Positions 1 to 5,595 of a stretch of 6,504 bases of DNA are shown piece after piece. Made by a program: the position numbers and the translations under genes. Below the pieces are notes generated by a model. That model worked only from the letters and a program-made list of their open reading frames with translations, was not told the origin of the DNA and did no database searches. The DNA is from Alphaproteobacteria bacterium (GTDB lineage: Bacteria > Pseudomonadota > Alphaproteobacteria > Rickettsiales > SXRF01), in contig JAGVKI010000308.1 in assembly GCA_020050695.1 (NCBI GenBank), positions 1 through 6,504 of the forward strand. The letters run 5' to 3'. The stretch's first letter is position 1. The number at the start of each line of letters is the position of its first letter.

Positions 1-219
1 CCCGGGAAGGCCCGTATATTTTTCGCGGAATTCGGCAATAGCCTTCTTGGTTGAGTCAAATTCACCCGCCACCACACGTATCTGCGCCTGGCGAATCATG
101 GTCTGCGCCATGAATATGCCGCCAGCAAGCAGGGCAACCATAACCAGCACCATCGAGAATTCAATAAGCGTGAAGCCTGCTTGTGTAGAGCGAGCCGGTG
201 GAGTGTGATTGCGGTTCAT
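1..219 (-). CDS. Type IV pilin/type II pseudopilin-like protein, N-terminal part (cut by window edge)
   Basis: This is the first 73 codons of a minus-strand gene that runs off the left edge without a stop. The protein starts MNRNHTPPARSTQAGFTLIEF, with a 15-residue basic leader ending in Gly15, then Phe16 and Glu20 (the +5 glutamate), followed by a hydrophobic helix to about residue 41. This is the class III signal cut and N-methylated by the prepilin peptidase. The segment after the helix, FREKYTGLPG (64-73), matches the FxxKY-xLPG pattern of the neighbouring pilin, so the two are probably paralogues. The ATG lies 2 bp after the stop of the upstream gene, with an AGGG ribosome site at 231-228 on the minus strand, indicating a co-transcribed, translationally coupled pair. 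The product should sit in the inner membrane before assembly into a pilus or secretion pseudopilus. Which one is not decidable here. Confidence 0.85.
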   Translation of the reverse strand, partial: MNRNHTPPARSTQAGFTLIEFSMVLVMVALLAGGIFMAQTMIRQAQIRVVAGEFDSTKKAIAEFREKYTGLPG

Positions 220-221
220 GG

Positions 222-1022
222 TTATATCCCTGTTATGAAGATGAGAGAGCAGCTTATATCCGGAACGGTGGTGTCATAGGCTGACCCTAATTCGGACGTG
301 TTGCTTACACAAAACTGTGTTTCAGGATTTTCAGGTGTAAAGCTGAGTACAAAACCGCTGCCGGGTTTGCCGTCGTCTACCTTCTGGTCAATAAGCAAAG
401 CCTCAGTAGGGTTAATTGCTGCGCCATATGCGCTGGCCTGCGGGCCAACCGGAGTACCAAAGATAATCACATGATGGTAATTGGAGTTGTATACACCGGC
501 GGCCTGGCCCGGAAGCACATGCAGCATTGAATAGCCGCTGCCCTGTATTTTACTTGCAGGTATGTTTAGGCCGGGATCGACTCCAAGTTCCTGGCGACTT
601 GATAATGCGCCTGTAAAGCTGCCATCCATAAAACCGGCATTCGAAAGATGCTGCCATGCGCGGTAGCTTTCCTGCCAGTTGGTTGCGCCTCCAAATGCGC
701 TGCCATTGGAATCGCCGATATAGCTGTCGCCATTGCCGTTGCAGGTCGCTGTTTTAGGAATCGCATTTGCAGGTGAGTTAGGGCAGGAGTTGTCCGCACC
801 CCATATGGTAATGGCATTGGGCATATCGCCCGGAAGGTAACGGTACTTATTCTGAAAGGAGGCGACGGCGTTTTTATATATTTCCACATCGGCGCTCACT
901 GATAACAGACGTGCATTTCGTACCAATGCCTGCCCCATGACTACTACGCCTATAAGCAGACCGATTGAAACCAGTACCATGGCCATTTCAATCAGCGTAA
1001 ACCCTGTGTTTTTTTGGTTCAT
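222..1022 (-). CDS. Type IV pilin/type II pseudopilin-like protein (prepilin-type N-terminal methylation domain)
   Basis: This is a complete 266-residue protein with a short leader MNQKNTG, cleavage expected between Gly7 and Phe8, the GFTLIE motif (7-12) with Glu12 at mature position +5, and a single hydrophobic helix to about residue 30. A predicted amphipathic helix (about 31-60) leads to KYRYLPGDMPNA (59-70), seen in a family of alphaproteobacterial prepilin-like proteins. The C-terminal globular domain carries four cysteines (80, 94, 238, 258), which could form two disulfides, and a polar IDQKVDDGKPGSG motif (211-223). It is larger than a typical major pilin (about 150 residues), which favours a minor pilin or pseudopilin. 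A GGGAG ribosome site lies at 1039-1035 upstream of the ATG. The exact role (twitching, adhesion, DNA uptake or secretion) is unknown because no assembly ATPase or secretin gene is in view. Confidence 0.88.
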   Translation of the reverse strand: MNQKNTGFTLIEMAMVLVSIGLLIGVVVMGQALVRNARLLSVSADVEIYKNAVASFQNKYRYLPGDMPNAITIWGADNSCPNSPANAIPKTATCNGNGDSYIGDSNGSAFGGATNWQESYRAWQHLSNAGFMDGSFTGALSSRQELGVDPGLNIPASKIQGSGYSMLHVLPGQAAGVYNSNYHHVIIFGTPVGPQASAYGAAINPTEALLIDQKVDDGKPGSGFVLSFTPENPETQFCVSNTSELGSAYDTTVPDISCSLIFITGI

Positions 1023-1053
1023 GTCTATTGTGTGCTCCCTATTATGCTATTGT

Positions 1054-1059
1054 AGTATA
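1054..1059 (-). promoter_or_regulatory. Possible -10 element for the pilin-like operon
   Basis: Read on the minus strand, this is TATACT, five of six matches to the sigma-70 -10 consensus, about 31 bp before the pilin start codon. No good -35 hexamer sits 16-18 bp further upstream (the best is CTATTT), so the call rests on the -10 alone. The surrounding 1043-1090 stretch is strongly AT-rich, as expected for a promoter. Confidence 0.3.
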
Positions 1060-1103
1060 AAGAATCTGATATTAAAAAATAGCATTTTATGTGAACCAGC
1101 CAG

Positions 1104-1120
1104 TTGCCTAATGCTTGCCT
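1104..1120 (+). repeat. Direct repeat of TTGCCT with 11-bp period upstream of fur
   Basis: TTGCCT occurs at 1104-1109 and again at 1115-1120, one helical turn apart on the same face of the DNA, within the divergent intergenic region between the pilin genes and fur. A third partial copy (TTGC) begins at 1120. This spacing is typical of sites for response regulators that bind as tandem dimers, but a 6-bp repeat can arise by chance and the motif was not recognised. Confidence 0.3.
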
Positions 1121-1142
1121 TGCGTAAATTTCCGTGTAGATT
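1115..1142 (+). promoter_or_regulatory. Possible promoter for fur (and perhaps olsBA)
   Basis: TTGCCT (1115-1120) and TAGATT (1137-1142) are separated by 16 bp and form an acceptable but weak sigma-70-like pair, placing a start of transcription near 1149, about 30 nt before the fur ATG. The -35 overlaps the second copy of an 11-bp-period direct repeat of TTGCCT (1104-1109 and 1115-1120). TAAAAT at 1156-1161 is an alternative -10 without a good -35. No recognisable Fur box was found. Confidence 0.25.
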
Positions 1143-1179
1143 GCTGCAAAATTACTAAAATAGAAGTAGAAGGGGTGGC

Positions 1180-1611
1180 ATGCCGGAACACATTTCCCGT
1201 ATCGAAGCAAAATGCACCGAAAAGGGCCTGAAAATGACAGGCCAGCGCCGCGTTATCGCGCGCGTGCTTTCTGAATCGCAGGATCATCCCGATGTGGAAA
1301 TGCTGTATAACCGCGCGTCCGCAATTGACCCTAATATCAGCATTGCAACCGTGTACCGCACCGTTAAATTATTTGAAGAAGCGGGCATTACCCAGCGCCA
1401 TGATTTTGGTGACGGCAGGGCGCGCTATGAAGAAGCGTCCATTGAGCATCACGATCACCTGATTGACCTGAAGACCGGTAATGTTATCGAATTCGCCAAT
1501 CTTGAAATTGAACGCCTGCAAAGGGAAATAGCCCAGAAACTGGGATATAAGCTGGTGGATCACAGGCTGGAACTGTATGGTATCCCGCTGGATAAAGCCT
1601 CGGAAGACTAG
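1180..1611 (+). CDS. fur: Ferric uptake regulator family protein (alphaproteobacterial Fur/Mur type)
   Basis: This 143-residue protein is a cytoplasmic, metal-dependent DNA-binding repressor of the Fur family. The N-terminal winged helix shows the usual order: GLKMTGQRRVIARVL (16-30), DHPDVEMLYNRA (35-46) and the recognition region SIATVYRTVKLFEEAGI (54-70). The C-terminal dimerisation and metal-binding part has the HHDH cluster (90-93), VIEF (102-105), Glu111 and His128 in LVDHRLELYG. The segment HHDHLIDLKTG lacks both cysteines of the structural-zinc CxxC found in E. coli Fur. This is normal for the rhizobial Fur/Mur lineage, where the protein often senses manganese or acts on iron less globally. 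Length is as expected. The start is the first ATG, with a purine-rich AGAAGGGG (1168-1175) close upstream. It diverges from the pilin genes and lies 38 bp before olsB in the same direction. Whether it senses iron or manganese cannot be read from sequence. Confidence 0.93.
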   Translation: MPEHISRIEAKCTEKGLKMTGQRRVIARVLSESQDHPDVEMLYNRASAIDPNISIATVYRTVKLFEEAGITQRHDFGDGRARYEEASIEHHDHLIDLKTGNVIEFANLEIERLQREIAQKLGYKLVDHRLELYGIPLDKASED

Positions 1612-1649
1612 TTTACCCCATTTATTTGCCCCTTTATTATTAGGCTCAC

Positions 1650-2504
1650 ATGTTAGTTACACCTACTACAATAGAGACCCCATCCTCTACGCGGCCGTTA
1701 TCGCTTTATGATCTGGGGGATTTGAAGGCGGGCAACCTGGAAGTATTTGTAGCTAGCCGCCCGGAAGAGATTGAAGCATCACAGACATTGCGTTACCGCG
1801 TGTTTGTTGAGGAAATGGGTGCCAAGCCTACGCCGCAATGCGCAGCCCTCAAGCGCGATATTGATGCTTATGATGATGTGTGCGATCATTTGCTGGTGGT
1901 GGCCCATCAGCCCGATGGCTCGATGCGTGTGGTTGGAACCTATCGCCTGCTGCGCCGCGAGGGCATGAAAAAGATTGGGCATTTCTACAGCGAAAGCGAA
2001 TTTAACATTACGCCTATATTGCGTCTGCCGGGCCAGATACTGGAAGTAGGACGCTCGTGCGTTGACCCTGAATACAGGAATCGCGCGGTAATGCAGCTAT
2101 TATGGCGCGGTATCGGTGCGTATGTGACGTGCTTTGAAATTGCATTGATGTTCGGCTGTGCCAGTTTCCACGGCACAGACCCGCAGCAGCATGCTACGGC
2201 TTTATCGTATCTATATCATTATCATCTGGCACCTGAGTCACTGCGTTCAGAAGCTCTGCCGGAACGCTATATTGAAATGAACCGCATGCCTAAAGAAGAG
2301 GTGAATGTAAAGGAAGCGTTCAATTCACTGCCAGCCCTTATTAAAGGCTATTTGCGCCTGAGCGGGTATATCGGCAAAGGTGCTGTGGTTGATGCTGAGT
2401 ATAATACGCTCGATGTAGGCATCATTGTTAAAACCGATCTGGTAACCGCCAAATATGCACAGCGTTACAGCGCCAAAAGTGGCGGGGACGCTGACCCACA
2501 ATAG
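1650..2504 (+). CDS. olsB: L-ornithine N-alpha-acyltransferase (OlsB), first step of ornithine lipid synthesis
   Basis: OlsB transfers a 3-hydroxyacyl group from acyl carrier protein to the alpha-amino group of ornithine, giving lyso-ornithine lipid at the inner membrane face. The 284-residue sequence shows the GNAT-like OlsB/hemolysin-type domain in order: QTLRYRVFVEEMGA (45-58), DAYDDVCDHLLVV (72-84), VVGTYRLLR (94-102), the core LEVGRSCVDPEYRNR (131-145), LWRGIGAYV (151-159), FGCASFHGTDP (168-178) and LPALIKGYLRLSGYIGKGA (227-245). Length matches rhizobial OlsB. The ATG has a weak TAGG at 1641-1644. The gene lies 12 bp before olsA, whose product does the second acylation, and this pairing is the strongest support for the ornithine-lipid assignment over a generic GNAT. 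A related glycine-lipid synthase (GlsB) is possible but is known mainly from Bacteroidetes. In rhizobia olsB is induced through PhoB; no Pho box was recognised here. Confidence 0.9.
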   Translation: MLVTPTTIETPSSTRPLSLYDLGDLKAGNLEVFVASRPEEIEASQTLRYRVFVEEMGAKPTPQCAALKRDIDAYDDVCDHLLVVAHQPDGSMRVVGTYRLLRREGMKKIGHFYSESEFNITPILRLPGQILEVGRSCVDPEYRNRAVMQLLWRGIGAYVTCFEIALMFGCASFHGTDPQQHATALSYLYHYHLAPESLRSEALPERYIEMNRMPKEEVNVKEAFNSLPALIKGYLRLSGYIGKGAVVDAEYNTLDVGIIVKTDLVTAKYAQRYSAKSGGDADPQ

Positions 2505-2516
2505 GTATTAGGTAGC

Positions 2517-3350
2517 ATGCTTAAGTCTGTCATTCGATCCGTATGCATGGTGTTGTGGCTGGCGTTCTGGTACGCACCGGTCTGGATAGCCAAGCATTAT
2601 CAAAAAAACGATCAATATGAGCGCATGCTGTTGTTATGCAATCGCGGCATGCTGTTTATTGCTGGCATCAAATTGCATGTAACTGGCCAGCTGTCTGAAA
2701 AACGCCCCTTGCTGGTAGTCAGCAATCACATTTCCTATCTGGATATTATATTGCTGGGCAGCCAGATGAGGGTGCGTTTTACCCCTAAGAGCGACATTGC
2801 CAAATGGCCGGTAATTGGCAAAATCTGCGTGCTTTGCGACGCGGTGTTTATTGACAGGTCGCCGGGCAAAGTATCTTCAATGAAAGAGCATCTGCACAAT
2901 GCCCTTATGGAAAAGAAGCCCATCAGCCTTTTTCCGGAGGCAACTACCGGCGATGGCATTCACATGATTCCGTTTAAGTCCGGTTTCTTTAGTCTCGCAG
3001 AAGGTGATTTTGGCGAGGAGGGGCTGACCATCCAACCCGTGGCGCTAACCTATACACGCATTCGTAAATTGCCTATCGACCGTACACAGTGGCCGGATAT
3101 CGCATGGTATGGCGACATGGAATTGCTTTCACACTTGTATCATGTTTTTTCACTGGCGCCGCTTGAAGCGGAACTGGTGTTTCTGCCGCCCATTCATGTG
3201 ACTGCCCAGCATAACCGCAAGCAACTTGCGGCTGAATGCCAGGGGCTTATTGAGGGGGCAATCGAGGAAATACGTAGCCGCAAACCTGTGGTGACAAAAG
3301 CGATCTCGGGTCCAAAGGATGCGGTTCCGCTGAAGATTCAGCAACAATAG
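2517..3350 (+). CDS. olsA: Lyso-ornithine lipid O-acyltransferase (OlsA, PlsC family)
   Basis: OlsA adds the second fatty acid to the 3-hydroxyl of lyso-ornithine lipid, completing ornithine lipid. The 277-residue protein has an N-terminal hydrophobic anchor (about 4-24) and the four blocks of the PlsC/LPLAT family: NHISYLD (70-76, the catalytic His71-X4-Asp76), FIDRSPG (111-117), FPEATTGDG (139-147, with Glu141) and IQPVALTY (172-179). Length and motifs fit OlsA as well as a general 1-acylglycerol-3-phosphate acyltransferase. The choice of OlsA rests on the 12-bp spacing behind olsB. An AGG at 2510-2512 lies four bases before the ATG, and a similar TAGGTA lies at the olsB stop. The enzyme may also acylate lysophosphatidic acid, as reported for some OlsA proteins. 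The C-terminal tail (about 255-277) is polar and lacks recognisable motifs. Confidence 0.88.
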   Translation: MLKSVIRSVCMVLWLAFWYAPVWIAKHYQKNDQYERMLLLCNRGMLFIAGIKLHVTGQLSEKRPLLVVSNHISYLDIILLGSQMRVRFTPKSDIAKWPVIGKICVLCDAVFIDRSPGKVSSMKEHLHNALMEKKPISLFPEATTGDGIHMIPFKSGFFSLAEGDFGEEGLTIQPVALTYTRIRKLPIDRTQWPDIAWYGDMELLSHLYHVFSLAPLEAELVFLPPIHVTAQHNRKQLAAECQGLIEGAIEEIRSRKPVVTKAISGPKDAVPLKIQQQ

Positions 3351-3364
3351 TTTTTAAATTCAGT

Positions 3365-3378
3365 GGCTTAATAAAGCC
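3365..3378 (+). terminator. Weak hairpin downstream of olsA
   Basis: GGCTT (3365-3369) pairs with AAGCC (3374-3378) around the loop AATA, 14 bases after the olsA stop. The stem is only 5 bp and no run of T follows, so it is at best a weak or Rho-assisted terminator. The position, between olsA and a new promoter, is the main argument for it. Confidence 0.2.
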
Positions 3379-3427
3379 CTGTTACATGCAAAGCTATCTA
3401 AAATTAACGGATTGTTATTCAAATTCG

Positions 3428-3436
3428 TGCTATAAT
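3428..3436 (+). promoter_or_regulatory. Extended -10 promoter upstream of the FlgC-like gene
   Basis: TGC directly followed by a perfect TATAAT (3431-3436) forms an extended -10 element, which can work without a good -35. TTGTTA at 3412-3417 is too close (13 bp) to act as a normal -35. Transcription would begin near 3443, about 26 nt before the start codon at 3469. An AGGAGA ribosome site (3457-3462) follows at ideal spacing. It is the best-looking promoter in the window, and it is housekeeping-type rather than sigma-28 or sigma-54 flagellar type. Confidence 0.55.
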
Positions 3437-3468
3437 TTACAGTAGATTATGCCCCCAGGAGAATAACT

Positions 3469-3864
3469 ATGATCAGTGCAATTAACACCGCTCTTTCCGG
3501 TTTAAATGCTGCAAGCAGGCGACTTGAAAATAGTGCCAACAATATTGCCAACCAGTTCAGCACCTCTACAAGCCTCAACGGACAGCGGGTAGATAAACCC
3601 TATACACCCCAACAGATAAAGCAGGTAACGCTGGAAGCAGGCGGCGTGGCCACTGTAACCACGGACAAAGATCCGGCGAGCGTTTCATATTTTGATCCCA
3701 GCAATCCGCAAGCAAATGAACAGGGCCTGGTCGCGTTCCCGAATGTGGATACAGCGCAGGAACTCATTGGCCAGCAGGTTGCTGCTTATGATTTTAAAGC
3801 GAATCTTAAAACGATCGAAACCGCTAATAAAATGCAGCAGAAATTACTGGATATAATTAGCTAA
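3469..3864 (+). CDS. FlgC-like flagellar basal-body rod family protein (stand-alone)
   Basis: This 131-residue protein has the architecture of the rod/hook family. An N-terminal Flg_bb_rod-type segment, ISAINTALSGLNAASRRLE (2-20) followed by NSANNIANQFS (21-31), contains the ANNIAN signature. A variable middle follows, then SYFDPSNPQANEQGLV (73-88), PNVD (91-94) and a C-terminal helix rich in A, Q and K (95-131) that matches the Flg_bbr_C domain. Overall length and the YxPxNPxAxxxGxVxxPNVD pattern are closest to FlgC, the proximal rod protein (about 134 residues in E. coli). Such proteins are exported without a cleaved signal by the flagellar type III apparatus and pack through their terminal helices. 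No flgB, fliE or other flagellar gene adjoins it, so it may be a FlgC paralogue rather than the main FlgC. The ATG has a strong AGGAGA site. Confidence 0.8.
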   Translation: MISAINTALSGLNAASRRLENSANNIANQFSTSTSLNGQRVDKPYTPQQIKQVTLEAGGVATVTTDKDPASVSYFDPSNPQANEQGLVAFPNVDTAQELIGQQVAAYDFKANLKTIETANKMQQKLLDIIS

Positions 3865-3893
3865 CCCAACCTAACCTAAGGGCAACGGTATTG

Positions 3894-4367
3894 ATGCAGG
3901 GATATGCCAACACGTCCAATAAGAAAGCACTGGCAATAGAAAGCCGGGCAGGGCACCTGCTTCGCGAATATCTGGATACGCTGCGTGGTGAGCGCCCATT
4001 CGCCTCAGAAAATGAAATCAATCCTCATGAATTGCGTTCCATATGGGATTACTGCTTTCTAATTAGCATTGATCCTGTCACAAAGTATGCGGGCTATCGC
4101 TATAGCTATCTGGGACAAAAATTAATTGAAGCCTATGGTGATGATTCGCAGAATTCTGACATCGCCATTCAGCTTATTTCTACTACCAGCGAGAGCCTTA
4201 CCGATAATTTTGATGCAGTCCTGCAGACAAAAAAACCAGTGATTGACGAAGCTGAGTTTGTGAATTTAAAACATCTGAACGTCAAATACCGAATCAGTCT
4301 TTTTCCGCTCGGTACGGATATGAATATAACCCATATTATAGGATGTATGCGCTGGCGCATATACTAG
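3894..4367 (+). CDS. PAS_5-like domain protein of unknown function
   Basis: The protein is about 157 residues. The segment LLREYLDTLRGERPFASENEI, then INPHELRSIWDYCFLI and YAGYRYSYLGQKLIEAYG, has the pattern of the alphaproteobacterial PAS_5 family, in which a 'W/Y..LRG..P....I.P......' helix precedes a short PAS-like sheet (inference by eye). It has no signal peptide, membrane span, kinase or output domain, so it would be a cytoplasmic single-domain sensor or binding protein of unknown ligand. The start is ambiguous: TTG at 3891 is directly followed by ATG at 3894 in the same frame. AAGGG (3878-3882) is 8 bases from the TTG and 11 from the ATG; ATG was chosen as the commoner codon. It lies 29 bp after the FlgC-like gene and 7 bp before the interrupted small gene, which suggests one transcript. 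A role in motility is only a guess from position. Confidence 0.7.
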   Translation: MQGYANTSNKKALAIESRAGHLLREYLDTLRGERPFASENEINPHELRSIWDYCFLISIDPVTKYAGYRYSYLGQKLIEAYGDDSQNSDIAIQLISTTSESLTDNFDAVLQTKKPVIDEAEFVNLKHLNVKYRISLFPLGTDMNITHIIGCMRWRIY

Positions 4368-4374
4368 TGTAACT

Positions 4375-4791
4375 ATGTATAACGACGATACACCTAAGGA
4401 TAGCAGCCCATTTGAGGCATTGCAGCTTATGCGCAAACAGGTGCCGCAGTTTATGGGTACGCATTACCGCATTTACACAGACTAAAAAACTTACACGCGC
4501 GTAGAAGCAAATAGCGCTGTTGAAGCATTGCAAAAATTTGGCACTGAGAAGATTTACCGCATTGAGCGCGATACCATACATCTCAATCGTATTGTTGAGA
4601 TTCCAGCACTCATGGACGAAGTTAAAGAAAAAGCGATATACGTTGAAACAGCGGCACCCGTCATTGAGAACATAGCGGAAGCCGTAAAACCAGATCTGGC
4701 TGACCTTTCTCCTGTAGACCAGGAAGCAGTTGCGCTATCTGGCAATGAGGTAGAGCAGCTTATCCAGGCCGATACTAGCGGCGCTGCCTGA
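4375..4791 (+). pseudogene. Small unrecognised gene interrupted by one in-frame TAA
   Basis: From ATG 4375 the frame encodes 36 residues (MYNDDTPKDSSPFEALQLMR..., ending GTHYRIYTD), meets TAA at 4483-4485, then stays open in the same frame for 101 codons (KTYTRVEANSAVEALQKFG onwards) to TGA at 4789-4791. The two parts read as one domain of about 138 residues: a basic N-terminal half, then an acidic, Ala/Glu/Val-rich tail. No family was recognised. TAA is one base from AAA, CAA or GAA, so a single substitution explains it. It could be a true nonsense mutation, a sequencing error next to the A-run (4484-4489), or a split where the distal part starts at TTG 4528 (87 residues) or ATG 4612, neither with a good ribosome site. 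It follows the PAS_5-like gene by 7 bp with no clear ribosome site of its own, so translation is probably coupled. Its 3' end overlaps the convergent hydroxylase gene by 17 bp. Confidence 0.6.
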
Positions 4792-5593
4792 ACGGCCAGA
4801 TCATCTGGCTAAAGAATCCACTGGGAATATTTGCACCATCCACACCGTAGCGCTCTGGCCTGCGGCCTTCAGGCATATAAAACGTTCCAAACATAATATC
4901 GAGCAGCGGAAAAGTAGGGGCAAAATTCTTGTCCATGCCTTCTGCCTGTGCCGTATGGTGCCAGCGATGGAAGACCGGACTGGCGAACAGGTAGCGGAAA
5001 GGGCCAAACGTCCAGTTTACGTTGGAATGCACCATAACCGAATAGATGGTGTTGAAGGCTGCCATCTGCGTGATGGCGATGGGTGAGAAGCCTAAAAAGA
5101 GCATCAGCACATCGACCATGGTAAACGAGATCCAGCTGTTGATAGGATGGAAGCGGTAGGTGGACAGCCAGTCTACATGCTCGGATGAGTGGTGGATGGC
5201 ATGAAATGGCCACATGCGTGCCGAATGAAACCAGCGATGCAGCCAGTAAATCAATATGTCGCTAAGGATAAATGCTATGGCGGACTGCCCCCATACAGGC
5301 AGTTTAGAGAGCGCGCCATAGCCGCTGGTGATGAAGGACATCACATCATCTGGCTTTGCATTATGCATAACCACGTAAATGCCGATCGCCATAAGCAGGA
5401 TACGAACCAGGCGCGTAAGCAGCGGCATTACAAAGAAGTAGAGTATATCGGTCAACATTCCCTTACGCAGCTTTGGCTGGTCGGGATTGCAGGGCATAAG
5501 GAACTCAAGCACGATGCTCACCGCAAACAGGCCGGATAGCCAGTAAAACAGATGAATCCAGGTATTGGTAATGGTGGGGATGATAAGTTCCAT
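4775..5593 (-). CDS. Membrane di-iron hydroxylase, fatty acid hydroxylase/sterol desaturase superfamily
   Basis: This 272-residue integral membrane protein has hydrophobic segments at about 11-33, 46-76, 102-118 and 153-187. It carries the histidine clusters of the superfamily that bind a non-haem di-iron centre: HRWFH (119-123), HAIHH (131-135) with His139, His149 in YRFHP, His189 in MVHSN, and HRWHH (209-213), followed by NFAPTFPLLDIMFGTFYMPEG (223-243). Such enzymes use O2 to hydroxylate or desaturate lipids. The substrate is not predictable from sequence: candidates are fatty acyl chains, sterol or hopanoid-like lipids, and, given olsBA 1.4 kb away, an ornithine-lipid head group as for OlsE of Rhizobium tropici, which belongs to this superfamily. 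The start ATG is 2 bp after the stop of the DUF1289 gene, with no strong ribosome site, indicating translational coupling. Its 3' end overlaps the convergent small gene by 17 bp. Confidence 0.88.
   Translation of the reverse strand: MELIIPTITNTWIHLFYWLSGLFAVSIVLEFLMPCNPDQPKLRKGMLTDILYFFVMPLLTRLVRILLMAIGIYVVMHNAKPDDVMSFITSGYGALSKLPVWGQSAIAFILSDILIYWLHRWFHSARMWPFHAIHHSSEHVDWLSTYRFHPINSWISFTMVDVLMLFLGFSPIAITQMAAFNTIYSVMVHSNVNWTFGPFRYLFASPVFHRWHHTAQAEGMDKNFAPTFPLLDIMFGTFYMPEGRRPERYGVDGANIPSGFFSQMIWPFRQRR
4795..4809. terminator. Perfect 15-nt palindrome at the convergent gene ends
   Basis: GCCAGAT (4795-4801) and ATCTGGC (4803-4809) are exact inverse complements around one base (4802). As RNA this gives at least a 6-bp stem with a 3-base loop, four bases after the stop of the plus-strand gene. 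No T-run follows on the plus strand, and on the minus strand it lies within the last codons of the hydroxylase gene. It may help end plus-strand transcription, or it may be coincidental coding sequence. Confidence 0.2.
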
Positions 5594-5595
5594 AA

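Noticed and set aside
566..889. 107-residue open frame on the minus strand within the first pilin gene
   Set aside because: Out-of-frame shadow on the same strand as the complete pilin-like gene; no motif and no convincing own start site.
3449..3466. Five-codon frame just before the FlgC-like gene
   Set aside because: It includes the ribosome site of the following gene and lacks one of its own.
3865..3882. CTAAC/CCTAA-like short tandem repeat between the FlgC-like and PAS_5-like genes
   Set aside because: Only about two imperfect units in an 18-bp stretch; too short to be a meaningful repeat or attachment site.
4869..5213. 114-residue open frame on the minus strand within the hydroxylase gene
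   Set aside because: Shadow in another frame on the same strand; composition rich in Leu, Pro and His without pattern.
5189..5539. 116-residue open frame on the plus strand antisense to the hydroxylase
   Set aside because: Entirely inside the hydroxylase gene, whose histidine motifs are intact; the antisense translation shows no family pattern.
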